Assembly (NCBI GenBank): GCA_944393465.1
Contig: CALYAG010000004.1
Span: 27,537 to 91,536 of the forward strand
Reading direction: 5' to 3'
From: an uncultured Clostridia bacterium
GTDB lineage: Bacteria > Bacillota > Clostridia > TANB77 > CAG-508
DNA: 64,000 nucleotides
Under the pieces are notes generated by a model that was not told where the DNA came from, ran no database searches, and saw only the letters and a program-made list of their open reading frames with translations. Positions within the stretch are counted from its first letter, which is position 1. Each line of letters opens with the position of its first letter. Below, in pieces: positions 47,754-57,657 of the stretch. Both the position numbers and the translations under genes were made by a program.

Positions 47754-47792
47754 AAAAAAATCACCCTTTTATATTATATGAGGGTGATTTTT
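47754..47792 (-). terminator. Terminator after the GH18 gene
   Basis: AAAATCACCCT...AGGGTGATTTTTT with T runs on both strands, just downstream of 47898 on the minus strand. Confidence 0.85.
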
Positions 47793-47897
47793 TATTATTA
47801 CTTTTTTCGTATTACATTATTTTACCTTTTACTACAAAAAGTCCTTTTTAATACCTATGCTTTTGTTTTTTTCTAATTGTGCATTAGCCAATTATAA

Positions 47898-49625
47898 CTA
47901 TTCATTTGAATTATCCGTCTTAGCATCAAGCTCGTCTGCAATTACAGCCCATATAGTGTTTGATTCTCTATCTTTTGACCAAAATGCTCCACCAGCTAAT
48001 TCATATTTATTTATTAAATCCATTTTTGCTTTTAGAGAATCTTCATCCTCTATCCACATTTTGTATGTTGTACCATTTTGTGTGTATTCCATATAATTTT
48101 GCTTTGTGTTTTCATCCCAAGTTGGTGTAACACCTTCAGGAATTGTAACACTTCTCATATTTACTACTGAGCTTGTTAGAGTTCCATTAGACTCTTTCCA
48201 AAGCCTTGTATAAAATGGCATTGCGAGTATTAATTTATCTTTAGATACTCCTTCTTGTCCTAAAAATTTCTTGATATTTAACTCCACCCAGTCAGCTCCT
48301 GCAACTGTTCCTGCCTTTGTTGCTGATACACCATTTTGGTCATATCCCATAAATATAATGTAGTCTGCTACTTTGCCTATTACATTTCTGTCAAAACATA
48401 GTGACCAAGTTTCTGAGCCATCTGGTGCTGTAACATCAACAGATAGTGTAAGTCCAGCTTCTCTTAGTCTAGGTGCAAGTTCAATTATAAATCTTGAATA
48501 ATTGTCTTTATCTGCTTGATACATATTTTCAAAATCTATATTTACGCCATCAACTCCTGCCTCTATTAATTCATTTACAATATTTTTTATTAAATATGAT
48601 CTATTTTCAAAACTTGAAAGCAAATTAGATACTGCATCTAAGTCTCCAAGTTCGCTGTTAGATACTATTGGCCATACTTTATATCCATTTGCGTGTGCCC
48701 ATTCTATATAATTTCGGCCATTTCTTCCTATATTTGCATCAATGTCTCCACTTGCTGTAATTTCATAGAATGATGGTGATACTACATTTATGCCTTCTAT
48801 TTCGCCATCTCTTACAGGTGCAGATACATATTGTGAATAGTAATCCCACACTAAACTAACTTTTCCATCAATTGATGTACTAAAGTTTAAGTCATCTCTT
48901 ACTGTTTTTTCGTTGGTAACATTATCTATCTTTACATATCCCAATTCGCCTTTTTTTGTTCTAACTTTTATCCAGTCATCCTCTACAACATTTCCGCCAT
49001 TTTCTCTATCTTGTACTAAAACAAGCGTGTCCCCACGTTCTACTTTATCCATTGTTTTCGAAAATACAGTTGGTAAATATTTTACTGACATATTTTTAGC
49101 ACTTAGTGCTTGTACAAATTTTCTGTTTAAAGAATCTATTGTAACAATGTTAGTCTCAGAAGAATAATTAACTTCAATATTGTATATATCGGTTAAGTCT
49201 GTTATTGGTAAGTAAATTGTTCCATCTCTAATTAGTATAGGATGCTCAATTGTAGTTTGCGCATCATTAACTATTATGTTTGTTCCTTCAAATGGAATTA
49301 CAACTGTTTTTGTATTTGATGTAGTTATTACTCTTGAATTTTCTTCATCAATTAGCAAATATTCATCAAAAAAGTTTTGCATGTCTGCTGTAGACAAATA
49401 TATTGTGTTATCTTCTATTATAATATTTGATTTTACATTTCTTGTAATATTGTTGTTATTTATAATTAAATTTGTTCTATCTGCAAATTCATCTCTTGCA
49501 TAATTTGGCGCAATTTTTATAGCAAATATCATTAAACCAAGAATAATTGCCACTACTACTATTCTTAGTATTAATCTTGGTATGTTTATTTTTTCTTCTT
49601 TTGATTTTTTTGATTTATTTTTCAT
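47898..49625 (-). CDS. GH18-family glycosyl hydrolase, membrane-anchored
   Basis: 575 residues: a cytoplasmic basic lead, a membrane helix (about 16-36), a copper-amine-oxidase-N-type domain (about 60-165), an SH3-like piece (about 175-235, KVERGDTLVLVQDRE...WIKVRTKKGELGYVK), and a GH18 catalytic domain (about 250-565). The DxxDxDxE motif is DGVNIDFE. It probably acts on peptidoglycan at the cell or spore surface, like SleL/YaaH or YdhD proteins. Not a chitinase by any evidence here. Its start has little ribosome-site support. Confidence 0.85.
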   Translation of the reverse strand: MKNKSKKSKEEKINIPRLILRIVVVAIILGLMIFAIKIAPNYARDEFADRTNLIINNNNITRNVKSNIIIEDNTIYLSTADMQNFFDEYLLIDEENSRVITTSNTKTVVIPFEGTNIIVNDAQTTIEHPILIRDGTIYLPITDLTDIYNIEVNYSSETNIVTIDSLNRKFVQALSAKNMSVKYLPTVFSKTMDKVERGDTLVLVQDRENGGNVVEDDWIKVRTKKGELGYVKIDNVTNEKTVRDDLNFSTSIDGKVSLVWDYYSQYVSAPVRDGEIEGINVVSPSFYEITASGDIDANIGRNGRNYIEWAHANGYKVWPIVSNSELGDLDAVSNLLSSFENRSYLIKNIVNELIEAGVDGVNIDFENMYQADKDNYSRFIIELAPRLREAGLTLSVDVTAPDGSETWSLCFDRNVIGKVADYIIFMGYDQNGVSATKAGTVAGADWVELNIKKFLGQEGVSKDKLILAMPFYTRLWKESNGTLTSSVVNMRSVTIPEGVTPTWDENTKQNYMEYTQNGTTYKMWIEDEDSLKAKMDLINKYELAGGAFWSKDRESNTIWAVIADELDAKTDNSNE

Positions 49626-49750
49626 TTATTTTTTCTCGTATATGATTATACGAATCTCCTTATATAAATATTTAGGTTTTTAAAGTGTCCTATAAACTAT
49701 TCTTATTTTTTAATTCAAATTGCATAATTATAATATCATAAAAGAATATT

Positions 49751-51250
49751 TTATGGAATAGTTTTTTGTTTTTTTCTTGTTTTAATTTGAATACTTGCTA
49801 AAGGAATGAGCACAACTATATATGGTATAATATATCTTGACTTTGCCTCCCAGATAATATGAAAAGCAAATCCTCCCATAAAAATTAATAGCAAATATAT
49901 AATTTCAGGTGATAAATTCTTTCTGTTTTGTATAAGTACTACAATTGTTGATATGCAAATTAATATCAATAGCGCTTTTTGATAAAAAAGTAAAGGCTCT
50001 TCGAATTCTAATAATTTGTCTTTTAAAGTTGTTAAATTACTAATTACTGCCGAGTATGTATTTTCTGTCCACATTGAAGCTATCTTTAAAGTATAAAATC
50101 TAAAAGCATATCCTATATTTTCTGAAAAATATTCTAATCTTTCTTTTATTAATTTTGGATATTCATTTTTTGCTTTTTCAGGATTTTTCAATGCTGGTGC
50201 TGCAATTCCTTCATTATACCAGCCATTTGCCCTATTTGATTCTTCCATTGCCATTAACAGATAACTTGCAACAGGATATTGTTTTTCAGTACTTAACTCA
50301 TATTTATTCGTGTAATATGCTATAACTAATTTTGCTGGAATAATTGTTATACCTATATAAACAATTATTGTTAGTACATTTATTATTTTTTCTTTTGCAC
50401 TTTTTGTCTTAATTTTTGTAAATAAAACAAATAGCAAATAAATAACTGTTGCAATTACAAAAATTAAACTATTCATTCTCATCATATATGCAAACATTGA
50501 GAATATTGATGCAATTAAAATATGCTTATATTTTTTTGTTTCAACAAATTTCATCATATAATATACGCTAAATAAGGATAAAGTTAAACTACTTAAATCT
50601 CCATATTTAAAAGTTACTAGCATTGGAATTGATAAAAATGTAAAGAATAGCGTATAAAATAAAACCTTATTAGTTTTATATTTTTTTGAAATCATATTTT
50701 CTATTTTTCTTATTGCAAATATCATTGCTATTATTGCTAATATATTTATTATTGATAACTTATAAAGGTCGTCTGACCTAATTAATTTTAGAAAAAGTGA
50801 GAACATAAAAGCTAATGGTATTTGCTGATTGTATGCTTGCATATATTCTTTTATAGAAAGTTTTTGATATGCCTCTACTTCTAATGGTTCATCACTTTCT
50901 TTTGTATTAAAGCAGAATGCCATTATTCCTACAGCTTTTTGATCGCTTTTTAAAGATGGTTTAAATAATATTGAAAATGCTATAGTGGCAGAAATATAAA
51001 TAATTGCAACAACGATAAGCAATACTTTTCTTAACATTTTTCTTTTTTCATTTTTATACCAAAATTTATTTATTATATTTGTAATCAAAAAAATGGATAT
51101 AACTAGCAATAATAAATCAAATACATAAGCAGTGTTATTATAACATATTGTTACGACCTCAATAGGGCTTAAAAAAGCAGTAATACCTATATTTAATACT
51201 AATATTATAACTAAAAATATTATTCCTATTACAGCAAAAATTTTTTTCAA
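49751..51250 (-). CDS. Polytopic membrane protein, GT-C glycosyltransferase-like
   Basis: About 499 residues with about ten hydrophobic helices and a soluble loop (about 330-400, SYLLMAMEESNRANGWYN...IKERLEYFSENIGYAF). The layout resembles GT-C fold lipid-linked sugar transferases (PMT or PIG-V-like), and a Glu/Asp pair near the first loop (KESDEPLEVEAYQ) may be catalytic, but I do not see the hallmark motif. I place the start at TTG 51250, as GAGGGG lies 7 bases upstream; the ATG at 51268 is an alternative. Function open. Confidence 0.6.
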   Translation of the reverse strand: MKKIFAVIGIIFLVIILVLNIGITAFLSPIEVVTICYNNTAYVFDLLLLVISIFLITNIINKFWYKNEKRKMLRKVLLIVVAIIYISATIAFSILFKPSLKSDQKAVGIMAFCFNTKESDEPLEVEAYQKLSIKEYMQAYNQQIPLAFMFSLFLKLIRSDDLYKLSIINILAIIAMIFAIRKIENMISKKYKTNKVLFYTLFFTFLSIPMLVTFKYGDLSSLTLSLFSVYYMMKFVETKKYKHILIASIFSMFAYMMRMNSLIFVIATVIYLLFVLFTKIKTKSAKEKIINVLTIIVYIGITIIPAKLVIAYYTNKYELSTEKQYPVASYLLMAMEESNRANGWYNEGIAAPALKNPEKAKNEYPKLIKERLEYFSENIGYAFRFYTLKIASMWTENTYSAVISNLTTLKDKLLEFEEPLLFYQKALLILICISTIVVLIQNRKNLSPEIIYLLLIFMGGFAFHIIWEAKSRYIIPYIVVLIPLASIQIKTRKKQKTIP

Positions 51251-51369
51251 TTTGTATCCCCTCATCATTTGATTTTTATTCTTTTTTTAATATAACATAG
51301 TTATTATTTATTTTCAATAACTCACTTTTTATTTTTGATTTACATATAATGTTACAAAGGAGGTAAAGC

Positions 51370-51522
51370 ATGGGTAAGATACTTAAGAAATTACTTGCAA
51401 CTTGCCTCGTGGGTTTTGGATTGGGGGTTTTACTTGTACTATTACTTCCATTATCCGGTTGGCTTTTTATTATAGGCTGTGCTATTACAATTGCAGGTCT
51501 TTGCTGTTTATTTCATAAGTAA
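51370..51522 (+). CDS. Small membrane protein next to spoVM, 50 residues
   Basis: MGKILKKLLATCLVGFGLGV then LLVLLLPLSGWLFIIGCAIT and a short Cys-rich end. Two short hydrophobic helices joined by a Pro/Gly turn. AAGGAGGTAAAGC precedes the ATG. It is 74 bases upstream of spoVM on the same strand, so a sporulation link is possible. I cannot name the family. Confidence 0.75.
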   Translation: MGKILKKLLATCLVGFGLGVLLVLLLPLSGWLFIIGCAITIAGLCCLFHK

Positions 51523-51596
51523 ATTCTTGAGATAATATATTCTTTAATACATAAAAATTTTACTCAAGGAATTACAAATTGTTAGGAGGGAGTTAT

Positions 51597-51671
51597 ATGA
51601 CTATTGTTGTAAAAAAAGTTCCGAAATTTTTGAGAGGAATTGTTAAGTTTTTGTTTGGAATAAAAGATTAG
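51597..51671 (+). CDS. spoVM: SpoVM, spore-coat anchoring peptide (24 residues)
   Basis: A 24-residue ORF with AGGAGGGAGTTAT right before its ATG. It contains KKVPKFLRGIVKFLFG, which aligns with the Bacillus SpoVM core (KLPKFLGGIVRAMLG). SpoVM is a curved amphipathic helix that marks the forespore membrane and recruits SpoIVA. It lies next to rpmB, the conserved neighbourhood of spoVM. The SipL gene elsewhere in the window belongs to the same coat-basement pathway. Confidence 0.92.
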   Translation: MTIVVKKVPKFLRGIVKFLFGIKD

Positions 51672-51766
51672 GATTAGAATACGAAATATTAAAATCTCTT
51701 ATATATACCGTTTTTTGTAAAAATTTGTTTTATTGTTAAAATTTAAGTATGCTGATTTTTAATATT

Positions 51767-51826
51767 AAAAAAGAGAACTCTTTACATTTGCCATATGTTT
51801 TAGGCAAGATTTGAGTTCTCTTTTAT
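51767..51826. terminator. Bidirectional terminator between spoVM and rpmB
   Basis: AAAAGAGAACTC...GAGTTCTCTTTT with an inner TTGCC/GGCAA arm. Confidence 0.85.
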
Positions 51827-51845
51827 TTTATTATTTAATTTCATT

Positions 51846-52040
51846 TTAAGCACCTAACTTAGCTGAACGTAAGCATTTAGAGCATACAGACATTTTTTTG
51901 TTTTCTCCGTTTACTTTAATTCTTACTGTTCTAAGATTTGGTTTCCATGTTCTTTTTGCTCTTCTACTAACATGAGAACGAGCTATACTTATTTTATTTC
52001 CATTTGTAACTGATTTTCCACAAATATCACATTTAGCCAT
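51846..52040 (-). CDS. rpmB: 50S ribosomal protein L28 (bL28)
   Basis: 64 residues. MAKCDICGKSVTNGNKISI with a CxxC pair and a second pair near the end (CSKCLRSAK) show the zinc-binding C+ form of L28. RRAKRTWKPNLRTVRIKVNG is typical. TAGGAGGTGCAGTAAA precedes the ATG. Confidence 0.97.
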   Translation of the reverse strand: MAKCDICGKSVTNGNKISIARSHVSRRAKRTWKPNLRTVRIKVNGENKKMSVCSKCLRSAKLGA

Positions 52041-52216
52041 TTTACTGCACCTCCTATGCTTAAGTTTTAATCGCTATTTATTATGATAACATATTTATTG
52101 GATAATTTCAAGTGTTTTTGCAAATATTTTTCAAGAATAATTTTATGTAAATTTAGCTATGTATATTAAATATACATAGCTTTCACATTTTTATAATATT
52201 ATTTTCAATTCTCCGT

Positions 52217-52663
52217 TTACTCTGCATTTTTGTTGCCATTACTGTTACATACTTCACTCATTGTTTTGCAAAAATCTAGCATTCCAATTTCTTCATTATT
52301 ATTTGCTAAGTCTCCCATAGTTAAAATACCAATAACGTGATTGTTTTCATCACAAACAGGTAATCTTCTTATTTGATTTTGAGACATTTTATTTTCTGCT
52401 TGTTCTATATTTTCATTTTCATCACAAGAGCAAACATTGCAAGACATTATGTCACTTATTGGTGTGCTATCCACATTTTTTCCACAAGCCACGCCTCTTA
52501 ATACAATATCTCTGTCTGTTAAAATTCCACAAATGCAATTGTTGTTATCACAAACTGGAACTGAACCAATGTGATTTTCATTCATAATTTTAGCTGCATC
52601 ACTTATTTTTGTATCAGGTGTAACACAGCATACATTTTTTATCATAAAATCTTTTACTTTCAT
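52217..52663 (-). CDS. CBS-domain pair protein
   Basis: About 148 residues with two CBS motifs (KVKDFMIKNVCCVTPDTKI... and ...SDIMSCNVCSCDENENIEQ), plus VPVCDNNNCICGILTDRDIV and LPVCDENNHVIGILTMGDLA. CBS pairs bind adenine nucleotides and regulate partners. Unusually Cys-rich. The ATG at 52663 has AGAAAGGAAAGAAATAT upstream. No partner is adjacent. Confidence 0.85.
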   Translation of the reverse strand: MKVKDFMIKNVCCVTPDTKISDAAKIMNENHIGSVPVCDNNNCICGILTDRDIVLRGVACGKNVDSTPISDIMSCNVCSCDENENIEQAENKMSQNQIRRLPVCDENNHVIGILTMGDLANNNEEIGMLDFCKTMSEVCNSNGNKNAE

Positions 52664-52859
52664 ATATTTCTTTCCTTTCTGCAAAGATAAATAGATTGAT
52701 AATCTCAATCTATTTAATCTTTTAAAATTTTATATAATTAGTTTTTGCAATTTTATTCTTAATATGCAAGCAAAGATTTTAAAATTTGGAATTTTTTTCT
52801 TATTTCTTTGGTTTAATTTTCAATTAAATTATGTCTATTATTTTTTTAAACTATTTTCT

Positions 52860-53096
52860 TTAGAGAATTTTTGCTACTTCTTCTGTACTTACACTTTGCT
52901 TTGTTGGAATTTTTATTATTTCAAATTTTGATGTGTTATTTCCAAATTTTATTTCTACAATGTCTCCAACTTTTATTTCATAGCTAGGCTTTACAACTTT
53001 TCCATTAACACTAATTCTTCCACCATCTGCCGCTTCATTTGCAACAGTTCTTCTTTTTATAATTCTTGCTACTTTTAAAAATTTGTCAATTCTCAT
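52860..53096 (-). CDS. rqcP: S4-domain RNA-binding protein RqcP (YabO)
   Basis: 78 residues: MRIDKFLKVARIIKRRTVANEAADGGRISVNG is the S4 motif. RqcP helps RqcH add alanine tails during ribosome quality control. Family length. GAAAGGAATGATAGTAAA precedes the ATG. It follows addA and a structured repeat. Confidence 0.9.
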   Translation of the reverse strand: MRIDKFLKVARIIKRRTVANEAADGGRISVNGKVVKPSYEIKVGDIVEIKFGNNTSKFEIIKIPTKQSVSTEEVAKIL

Positions 53097-53117
53097 TTTA
53101 CTATCATTCCTTTCTAA

Positions 53118-53241
53118 GGTTGAAAAAGAATTGTGCTTTTGGCTAGGCGAACAAGCAAGAAAACCGGAGGGGTGCTTTTAGGCACATTGAGGATTTTCGC
53201 AGTGCAGTTTAACGACGCCAAAACGCAATTATTTTTCAACC
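53118..53241. repeat. Structured 124-bp element, copy 1
   Basis: Outer arms GGTTGAAAAAGAATTGTGCTTTTGGC and GCCAAAACGCAATTATTTTTCAACC pair; inside are CCGGA, TGAGGATTTTC and a hairpin (GTGC/GCAC). Copy 2 at 60967-61090 keeps the shape while changing paired bases. It overlaps the addA stop codon. Confidence 0.8.
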
Positions 53242-56200
53242 ACTATGCATTTATTCAAACTTGTTGAATATATAAATGCTTTATCTACTTTTCTTTTCAA
53301 AGCTTTCTCTAATGCTCTTTTGTATAAATCTAATTGTGATTTGTATTTTTCTTTTAATTCTTTTTCTGCATTTTCTTTTATGTAATCTGTTTTGTAATCA
53401 ACTAGCACAAGTTCATCATCTTTTGATATAAAATATAAGTCTATAACACCTTGCACCAATATTGGTTCATTAGTGCCTTCATAAATCTCACCTGAATTTA
53501 TATTTAAGTAAAAAGGAGTTTCTCTATGTACTTCTTTTGCCTGTAATATTTCATTATATAATTTTGAATTCAAATAATTTTCAATTATCTTCATATCTAT
53601 TAGGCTTTTTTCTTCTTCTGTAATTGCATTTTTAGCAACTAGCTTTTCAATTAGATTACTTACTTCGTTTAGGCTTTGTTCATTAGTTACTTTGCTTAAA
53701 ATTAAATGAACTATTGTTCCTCTTCTTGCACCACTTAATTTTTTATCTTGTGCAAATGATGGGACTTTTGTATTTTCTTTAATTGAATTAATCTCTTTTA
53801 ATGCTGTTACAGAAGTTTTTGTAGGAAGTTCTACGTCTTTTTCGTACTCATATGTGTAGTTTAGCATTTTATCTATTTTTTCATATTCTTTTTTATTTAT
53901 TTTGTGCTCATTTATTTCTTTTATGATTTCTGCTTTATGCTTTCTATTTTCTTCTTGTTCTTTGTTTTGAAATTCTTCTCCCGTTAATTCTGTTTTATTT
54001 ACTATATTTAGATTCATAAAAGAATTGTCATTATATTTGTAAACAAGCTCTAGCCAATCTAAGTAAGTTTTATATTTTTCTACTAATTTTGGGTTAAATT
54101 TTTCTGGCTTTGTGAATTTGTAGTATTTATTTATTTCGTCTACTTTTTCCCCAAGCTTTTTTTCTACATTATCACTTGTTCCAACTATTATTAACTTTTC
54201 CTTTGCTCTTGTTAATGCAACATATAAAACTCTCATTTCCTCTGAAATAGCTTCTTTATTTGCTTTTATTTTTATTGCATCTTTTGCTATTGTAGGAAAT
54301 TCGATTCCATCTACTATGTAATTTGCACCTATTCCTAAATTATTGTCCAAAACTATCTTTTCATTCATATCTTTTAGATTGAATTTTTTATTTGCGTTAC
54401 ATAGAAATACTATTGGAAATTCTAGACCTTTACTCTTGTGAATACTCATAATTCTAACAACATCGTCATTTTCTCCAATTATTCTTGCTGAGTCTATGCT
54501 TCCAGAACTCGTGCCCACTTTTTCCATAAATAATATGAAGTTGAATAAGCCTTTTAAACTTATTTTTTCATATTCTCTTGCTTTTTCAAATAACTTTTTT
54601 AAATTAGCTTGTCTTAAAGTTCCGTCTGGCATAAGTCCAACATAGTGATAATATCCTGTTTTATTATATATATCCCATATTAGCTCATCTAAAGGCTTGG
54701 TTTTTTCTTCTTCTTTTAGCTCTTTTAAAAGATTTGCAAATTGGGTTATTTTTTCTTTTAACTCAGGCCTTATTTCATTACTATCTTTTGCTTTTTCAAA
54801 AGCCCTATAATATGAAATATTTCTGTCCACTAATCTTATTTCTATTAATTCATTATCTGTAAATCCACCAATTTCTGATCTTAAAACTGTTACAAATGGA
54901 ATATCTTGAAGTGGGTTATCTATTATTTTTAATAGTGACATTACTGTATCTATTTCAATTGTGTTTAAATATTCTGTTGTTATGTCTGAAAATACTGGTA
55001 TTTCTGCATCCATGAGTTCTTTTTCATAAATGTTTGCAACTGATTTTGGACTTCTTAAAAGTATGGTCATATTTTTGTAAGGCACACCTGCTTTATTTAA
55101 TTCTTTTATTTTTTTAGCTACTAGCCTTGCCTCTAATGCAGCATTTTCTATAACTTCGTAGTCTTCGGTTTCACTGCTTTCATCATTAGTTTCAATAATA
55201 TTTAGCTCTGTTTCACAGTCTATGGTTGGCTCATCAAAACTTGCTCCTAAATTAAGAGCTTCTTCATCTGTGTATTCTATTTCTCCAAGTTTTTTACTCA
55301 TTATGTTGTTAAATACTAAGTTTGTGATGTCTAAAATATTTTTTCTACTTCTAAAATTTTTGTAAAGAAGTATTTTTGTGTTTTGTTTTACATCTCTATT
55401 TTTTGCAAAGTTTAGCTCTGTTTCATTTGTATGTTTTTCTAAACTTGAAGTTGCTTTTTCTGCCTCATTTTCAGGCAAGTTATATTCATTATATTTGCTC
55501 ATAAAAAGTTTTGGGTTCGCTTGTCTAAACTTATATATACTTTGCTTAACATCTCCAACCATAAATATATTGTGCCCATTTGAAACACTATTTAAAATAT
55601 ATTCTTGCACAGAGTTACTATCTTGATACTCGTCTATTTCGATTTCATTAAAATCATATTTTTTAGCTATTTCAGTGGGATTGCCATCATCATCTACTAA
55701 TATTTTTAAAGCTAAATGTTCAATGTCATTAAAATCTACTATATTTTTTTCTCTTTTTCTTTTTGCAAATTCTTTTTCGAATTTTAAGACTAGATTTTGA
55801 ATTGCTTTTAGTGTAGTGTACATTGCATTTATGTCACTTATTGTTTCTTTTGAATTTGTTCTTACTAACTTTTGTAATTCTGTAAAATTTGCTTTGGCTA
55901 AATCTCTAATTGCTTTGGCTCTTTCTTTTGCCTCTTTTTCTTCTTCTGACATTTTACTTTTTCTAGGCCAGCTTTGCCATGGTTTTGAATTCAAGTCTTG
56001 GTACAATTTGTCCCACAAGTTAGTTTGATTTTGCTTATTTATGTTTTCTTTTAAGTCATCTTGAAACAATGAAATTTGTTCTGCTTTTTTAGTATCATCC
56101 GAAAAATTTTCAATTAGTATTTTCTCAATGTCTTGTAAATCTGTTTTTAATAAAGATATAAAATCTATCAAATTTGGATATGTATCAACTTCTTGTATGG

Positions 56201-56987
56201 CCGCTTCTAAGTTTATTTTGCAGTCCTGTAATGTTTCTTTTACTTTGTCTACTATTATTTTGCCCCAGTTAGTATTTGAGAAATCTGTAATTGTGTTTAT
56301 ATCCTTTTGTTTGTTTAAATTTTCCTCATATTTTGACAAAGCTTGTTCTAATTTTATATCCTCAATATTTGACTTTTCTTCATATTTAATATTGTAACTT
56401 TCAACTGCATTTTGTAGCCATTTATCTGGAAATGGATCACTTTGAATAAACTCATAAATTCTAAGTATTAGTTCCTTTAATTTTGAGTCATCATTATATG
56501 AGGCATATTTATCTAAAAGTTTTGTAAAATCTTTGTTTTGACTTTCGTATTCATCATCAAAAATATCCTCAATAACTTCTTGCTTCATTATTTCTATTTC
56601 AGTGCTGTCTGCAACTCTAAAATTATTGCTTATTCCTATTTCAAAGAAGTTATTTCTTATAACATTTAAGCAAAAAGAATGGATTGTGCTTATATTTGCC
56701 TTATTTATAAGCATTAGCTGTCTTTGTAAGTTTTGGTCGTTTGGTTTTTCATCAATTTTTGCATAAATTGCGTCCATTAATCTTTGGCGCATTTCACTTG
56801 CTGCTGCATTTGTAAATGTAACAACTAATATTTTGTCTATGTCTACACCATCATTTATTATTTTATTTACTATTCTTTCAACTAATACTGATGTTTTACC
56901 ACTTCCTGCTGCTGCTGAAACAAGTATGTTTGCTCCCTTTAGTTTTATTGCTTGCATTTGTTCTGTGGTCCATTTTCTTTCTGACAT
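53229..56987 (-). CDS. addA: ATP-dependent helicase/nuclease subunit A
   Basis: 1252 residues of a UvrD-like helicase with a C-terminal RecB-type nuclease. Walker A LVSAAAGSGKTSVLVE (about 28-40), FNDIEIDEYQDSNSVQ, RIMSIHKSKGLEFPIVF, and the nuclease motif LVDYKTDYI (about 1195). With AddB it resects double-strand breaks. AddB is usually upstream; here a toxin-antitoxin pair lies there and addB is not in the window. GGAAAAACAA precedes the ATG. Confidence 0.95.
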   Translation of the reverse strand: MSERKWTTEQMQAIKLKGANILVSAAAGSGKTSVLVERIVNKIINDGVDIDKILVVTFTNAAASEMRQRLMDAIYAKIDEKPNDQNLQRQLMLINKANISTIHSFCLNVIRNNFFEIGISNNFRVADSTEIEIMKQEVIEDIFDDEYESQNKDFTKLLDKYASYNDDSKLKELILRIYEFIQSDPFPDKWLQNAVESYNIKYEEKSNIEDIKLEQALSKYEENLNKQKDINTITDFSNTNWGKIIVDKVKETLQDCKINLEAAIQEVDTYPNLIDFISLLKTDLQDIEKILIENFSDDTKKAEQISLFQDDLKENINKQNQTNLWDKLYQDLNSKPWQSWPRKSKMSEEEKEAKERAKAIRDLAKANFTELQKLVRTNSKETISDINAMYTTLKAIQNLVLKFEKEFAKRKREKNIVDFNDIEHLALKILVDDDGNPTEIAKKYDFNEIEIDEYQDSNSVQEYILNSVSNGHNIFMVGDVKQSIYKFRQANPKLFMSKYNEYNLPENEAEKATSSLEKHTNETELNFAKNRDVKQNTKILLYKNFRSRKNILDITNLVFNNIMSKKLGEIEYTDEEALNLGASFDEPTIDCETELNIIETNDESSETEDYEVIENAALEARLVAKKIKELNKAGVPYKNMTILLRSPKSVANIYEKELMDAEIPVFSDITTEYLNTIEIDTVMSLLKIIDNPLQDIPFVTVLRSEIGGFTDNELIEIRLVDRNISYYRAFEKAKDSNEIRPELKEKITQFANLLKELKEEEKTKPLDELIWDIYNKTGYYHYVGLMPDGTLRQANLKKLFEKAREYEKISLKGLFNFILFMEKVGTSSGSIDSARIIGENDDVVRIMSIHKSKGLEFPIVFLCNANKKFNLKDMNEKIVLDNNLGIGANYIVDGIEFPTIAKDAIKIKANKEAISEEMRVLYVALTRAKEKLIIVGTSDNVEKKLGEKVDEINKYYKFTKPEKFNPKLVEKYKTYLDWLELVYKYNDNSFMNLNIVNKTELTGEEFQNKEQEENRKHKAEIIKEINEHKINKKEYEKIDKMLNYTYEYEKDVELPTKTSVTALKEINSIKENTKVPSFAQDKKLSGARRGTIVHLILSKVTNEQSLNEVSNLIEKLVAKNAITEEEKSLIDMKIIENYLNSKLYNEILQAKEVHRETPFYLNINSGEIYEGTNEPILVQGVIDLYFISKDDELVLVDYKTDYIKENAEKELKEKYKSQLDLYKRALEKALKRKVDKAFIYSTSLNKCIVVEK

Positions 56988-57017
56988 TTGTTTTTCCTTT
57001 CCCTTTTTGTTCTAGCA

Positions 57018-57320
57018 TTATTTTAAATGTTTTTTTATGTATTCTATTTTTGAATTTATATCTTGTCTATGGTGAACAACGGTTAAAATATTAATCTGAT
57101 TATTATCTATATAATAAAATATTTTATGCTCTTTATATATCAATTGTCTAATAATACGCCCATGAATATATAAATAAATTTTTCCTAAATTAGGCTGTTC
57201 TGTTAAAGCATTGACATAGTTTACTAACTTTTGAATATAATCTTTAGGATTATACAACTTTGTAACTTCAAAAAAATCTTTTAAATCTTCCAATGCAGTT
57301 TTATGCCATCTTACTACCAT
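57018..57320 (-). CDS. RelE/ParE-family toxin
   Basis: 100 residues: VRWHKTALEDLKDFFEVTK, LTEQPNLGKIYLYIHGRIIRQLIYKEHKIFYYID and the C-terminal ILTVVHHRQD are typical of RelE/ParE toxins, which cleave ribosome-bound mRNA or poison gyrase. Its ATG overlaps the antitoxin stop (ATGGTAG), so the pair is co-translated. It sits 30 bases from addA. Confidence 0.85.
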   Translation of the reverse strand: MVVRWHKTALEDLKDFFEVTKLYNPKDYIQKLVNYVNALTEQPNLGKIYLYIHGRIIRQLIYKEHKIFYYIDNNQINILTVVHHRQDINSKIEYIKKHLK

Positions 57321-57484
57321 TTTTCAATCTCCTTTACTAATTCTTCTGTAGTAAGTCCTTTGTCATTTTCTGCATCCTTAATACCCTTTTCTATTTTCAA
57401 TCTAATAAAAATAGCTTCTATAATATCATCAAATGTTGCATCATCTGGTAATGTACTTGTTACCTCCATGACCAATTCTTTCAT
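57314..57484 (-). CDS. Antitoxin of the RelE/ParE pair
   Basis: 56 residues: MKELVMEVTSTLPDDATFDD, then IIEAIFIRLKIEKGIKDAE and GLTTEELVKEIEKW. LPDDATFDDIIEAI is the conserved core of antitoxins paired with RelE-like toxins in many Firmicutes. AGGAGGAAAATAAA precedes the ATG at 57484. It overlaps the toxin start by 7 bases. Confidence 0.85.
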   Translation of the reverse strand: MKELVMEVTSTLPDDATFDDIIEAIFIRLKIEKGIKDAENDKGLTTEELVKEIEKW

Positions 57485-57657
57485 TTTATTTTCCTCCTAA
57501 ACATAATAATTTTTTATTTAAAATTTATTTATTATTATATCATCAAAAAAAAATTTTTACTACATATTTTTAATAATTTTCGCACTTTTGGTTAAAATAT
57601 TAAAAATTATTAAAGAAAGGAGTATGTGGCAAAATTTGTTTGCCATTATTAATAAGT

